Part shown: piece after piece, positions 63,974 through 64,000 of the stretch
Numbering within the stretch: position 1 is the first letter of the stretch
Layout of the letters: every line of letters starts with the position of its first letter
NCBI RefSeq assembly: GCF_028767025.1
Contig: NZ_JAJQXX010000012.1
Location: forward strand, 1 to 64,000
DNA length: 64,000 nucleotides
Reading direction: 5' to 3'
DNA from: Blautia sp. XA-2221
GTDB taxonomy: Bacteria > Bacillota > Clostridia > Lachnospirales > Lachnospiraceae
The notes under the pieces: generated by a model
What the model was told of the DNA's origin: nothing
The model's input: the letters and a program-made list of their open reading frames with translations, nothing else
Database searches by the model: none
Program-made: the position numbers and the translations under genes

Positions 63974-64000
63974 CCATGAATACCGCTTTCCGGTTTAAAA

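Larger units (their letters stand above)
62316..64000. mobile_element. Left end of a serine-recombinase mobile element integrated in cotJC (runs off the window)
   Basis: The element starts inside cotJC and contains a complete large serine recombinase pointing toward the junction. Bases 62316-62401 are A/T-rich and hold a partial direct repeat of CATCAGAT (near 62380 and 62401). Nothing else of the element is visible, so its type (prophage, skin-like element, or integrative conjugative element) cannot be told. Confidence 0.8.

Overview
The window looks like chromosomal DNA from an anaerobic, spore-forming Gram-positive of the Lachnospiraceae (class Clostridia, near Blautia/Mediterraneibacter/Ruminococcus-type gut bacteria). 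This placement is inferred from gene content and order: sigK, spoIIM and cotJABC; an IreB phosphoprotein; RNase Y and RNase J; Rrf2/IscR with NifS-NifU; a CIRCE-controlled hrcA-grpE-dnaK-dnaJ operon; and a carbohydrate-oriented left end. Moderate G+C, frequent TTG/GTG starts behind strong Shine-Dalgarno sequences and many hairpin-plus-T terminators fit a firmicute. No rRNA, tRNA or CRISPR array was found.

Layout. 0.1-10.2 kb: sugar metabolism, with a GH13 amylosucrase-like enzyme carrying a repetitive N-terminal tail, a GH2 glycosidase coupled to a ribose/galactose-type ABC importer, and a divergent ArsR-type regulator. 10.2-15.2 kb: a selenium/sulfur-and-electron cluster (LysR regulator, double-cubane-type reductase, YedF, DUF3343 carrier, HgdC-like ATPase activator, class-V desulfurase/lyase). 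15.3-20.4 kb: a P-type ATPase and the iscR-nifS-nifU iron-sulfur operon under a perfect 18-bp palindromic operator. 20.4-30.6 kb: flippase, DAHP synthase, XerD, SpoIIM, RNase Y, RecX, RecA (with an SOS-like box), Lgt, an arginase-fold protein and Fba. 30.7-36.6 kb: a three-gene uncharacterised operon encoding a 1181-residue helical-repeat protein, an actin/Hsp70-fold ATPase and a TPR-like protein, behind a repeat-rich structured leader. 36.7-50.4 kb: ribokinase, SigK, and tRNA/rRNA modification and RNA decay genes (TrhP-type U32, TrmR, RNase J, RuvX, IreB, MtaB, ThiI with its desulfurase, RsmE, PrmA), plus a His-less HPr/Crh-like protein. 50.5-57.7 kb: heat-shock operon and UvrB. 57.7-61 kb: a decayed intergenic stretch, an EamA transporter split by a -1 frame change at an A AAA AAG site, and two uncharacterised genes. 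61.1-64 kb: the cotJ spore-coat operon, whose cotJC is cut in its last codons by a mobile element carrying a large serine recombinase and running off the right edge.

Several genes work as units. The ABC importer would bring in an oligosaccharide or glycoside for the GH2 enzyme. Three separate class-V cysteine desulfurases each have their own partner set (Se/S carrier proteins, NifU, ThiI). The hrcA operon is autoregulated through CIRCE. The cotJ operon and SigK belong to the mother-cell sporulation programme. The strongest leads for undescribed biology are the three-gene giant-repeat/actin-like operon, the serine-recombinase element in cotJC (possible developmental excision), and the double-cubane/YedF/DUF3343 cluster. 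All assignments come from reading the sequence; no database search was run.
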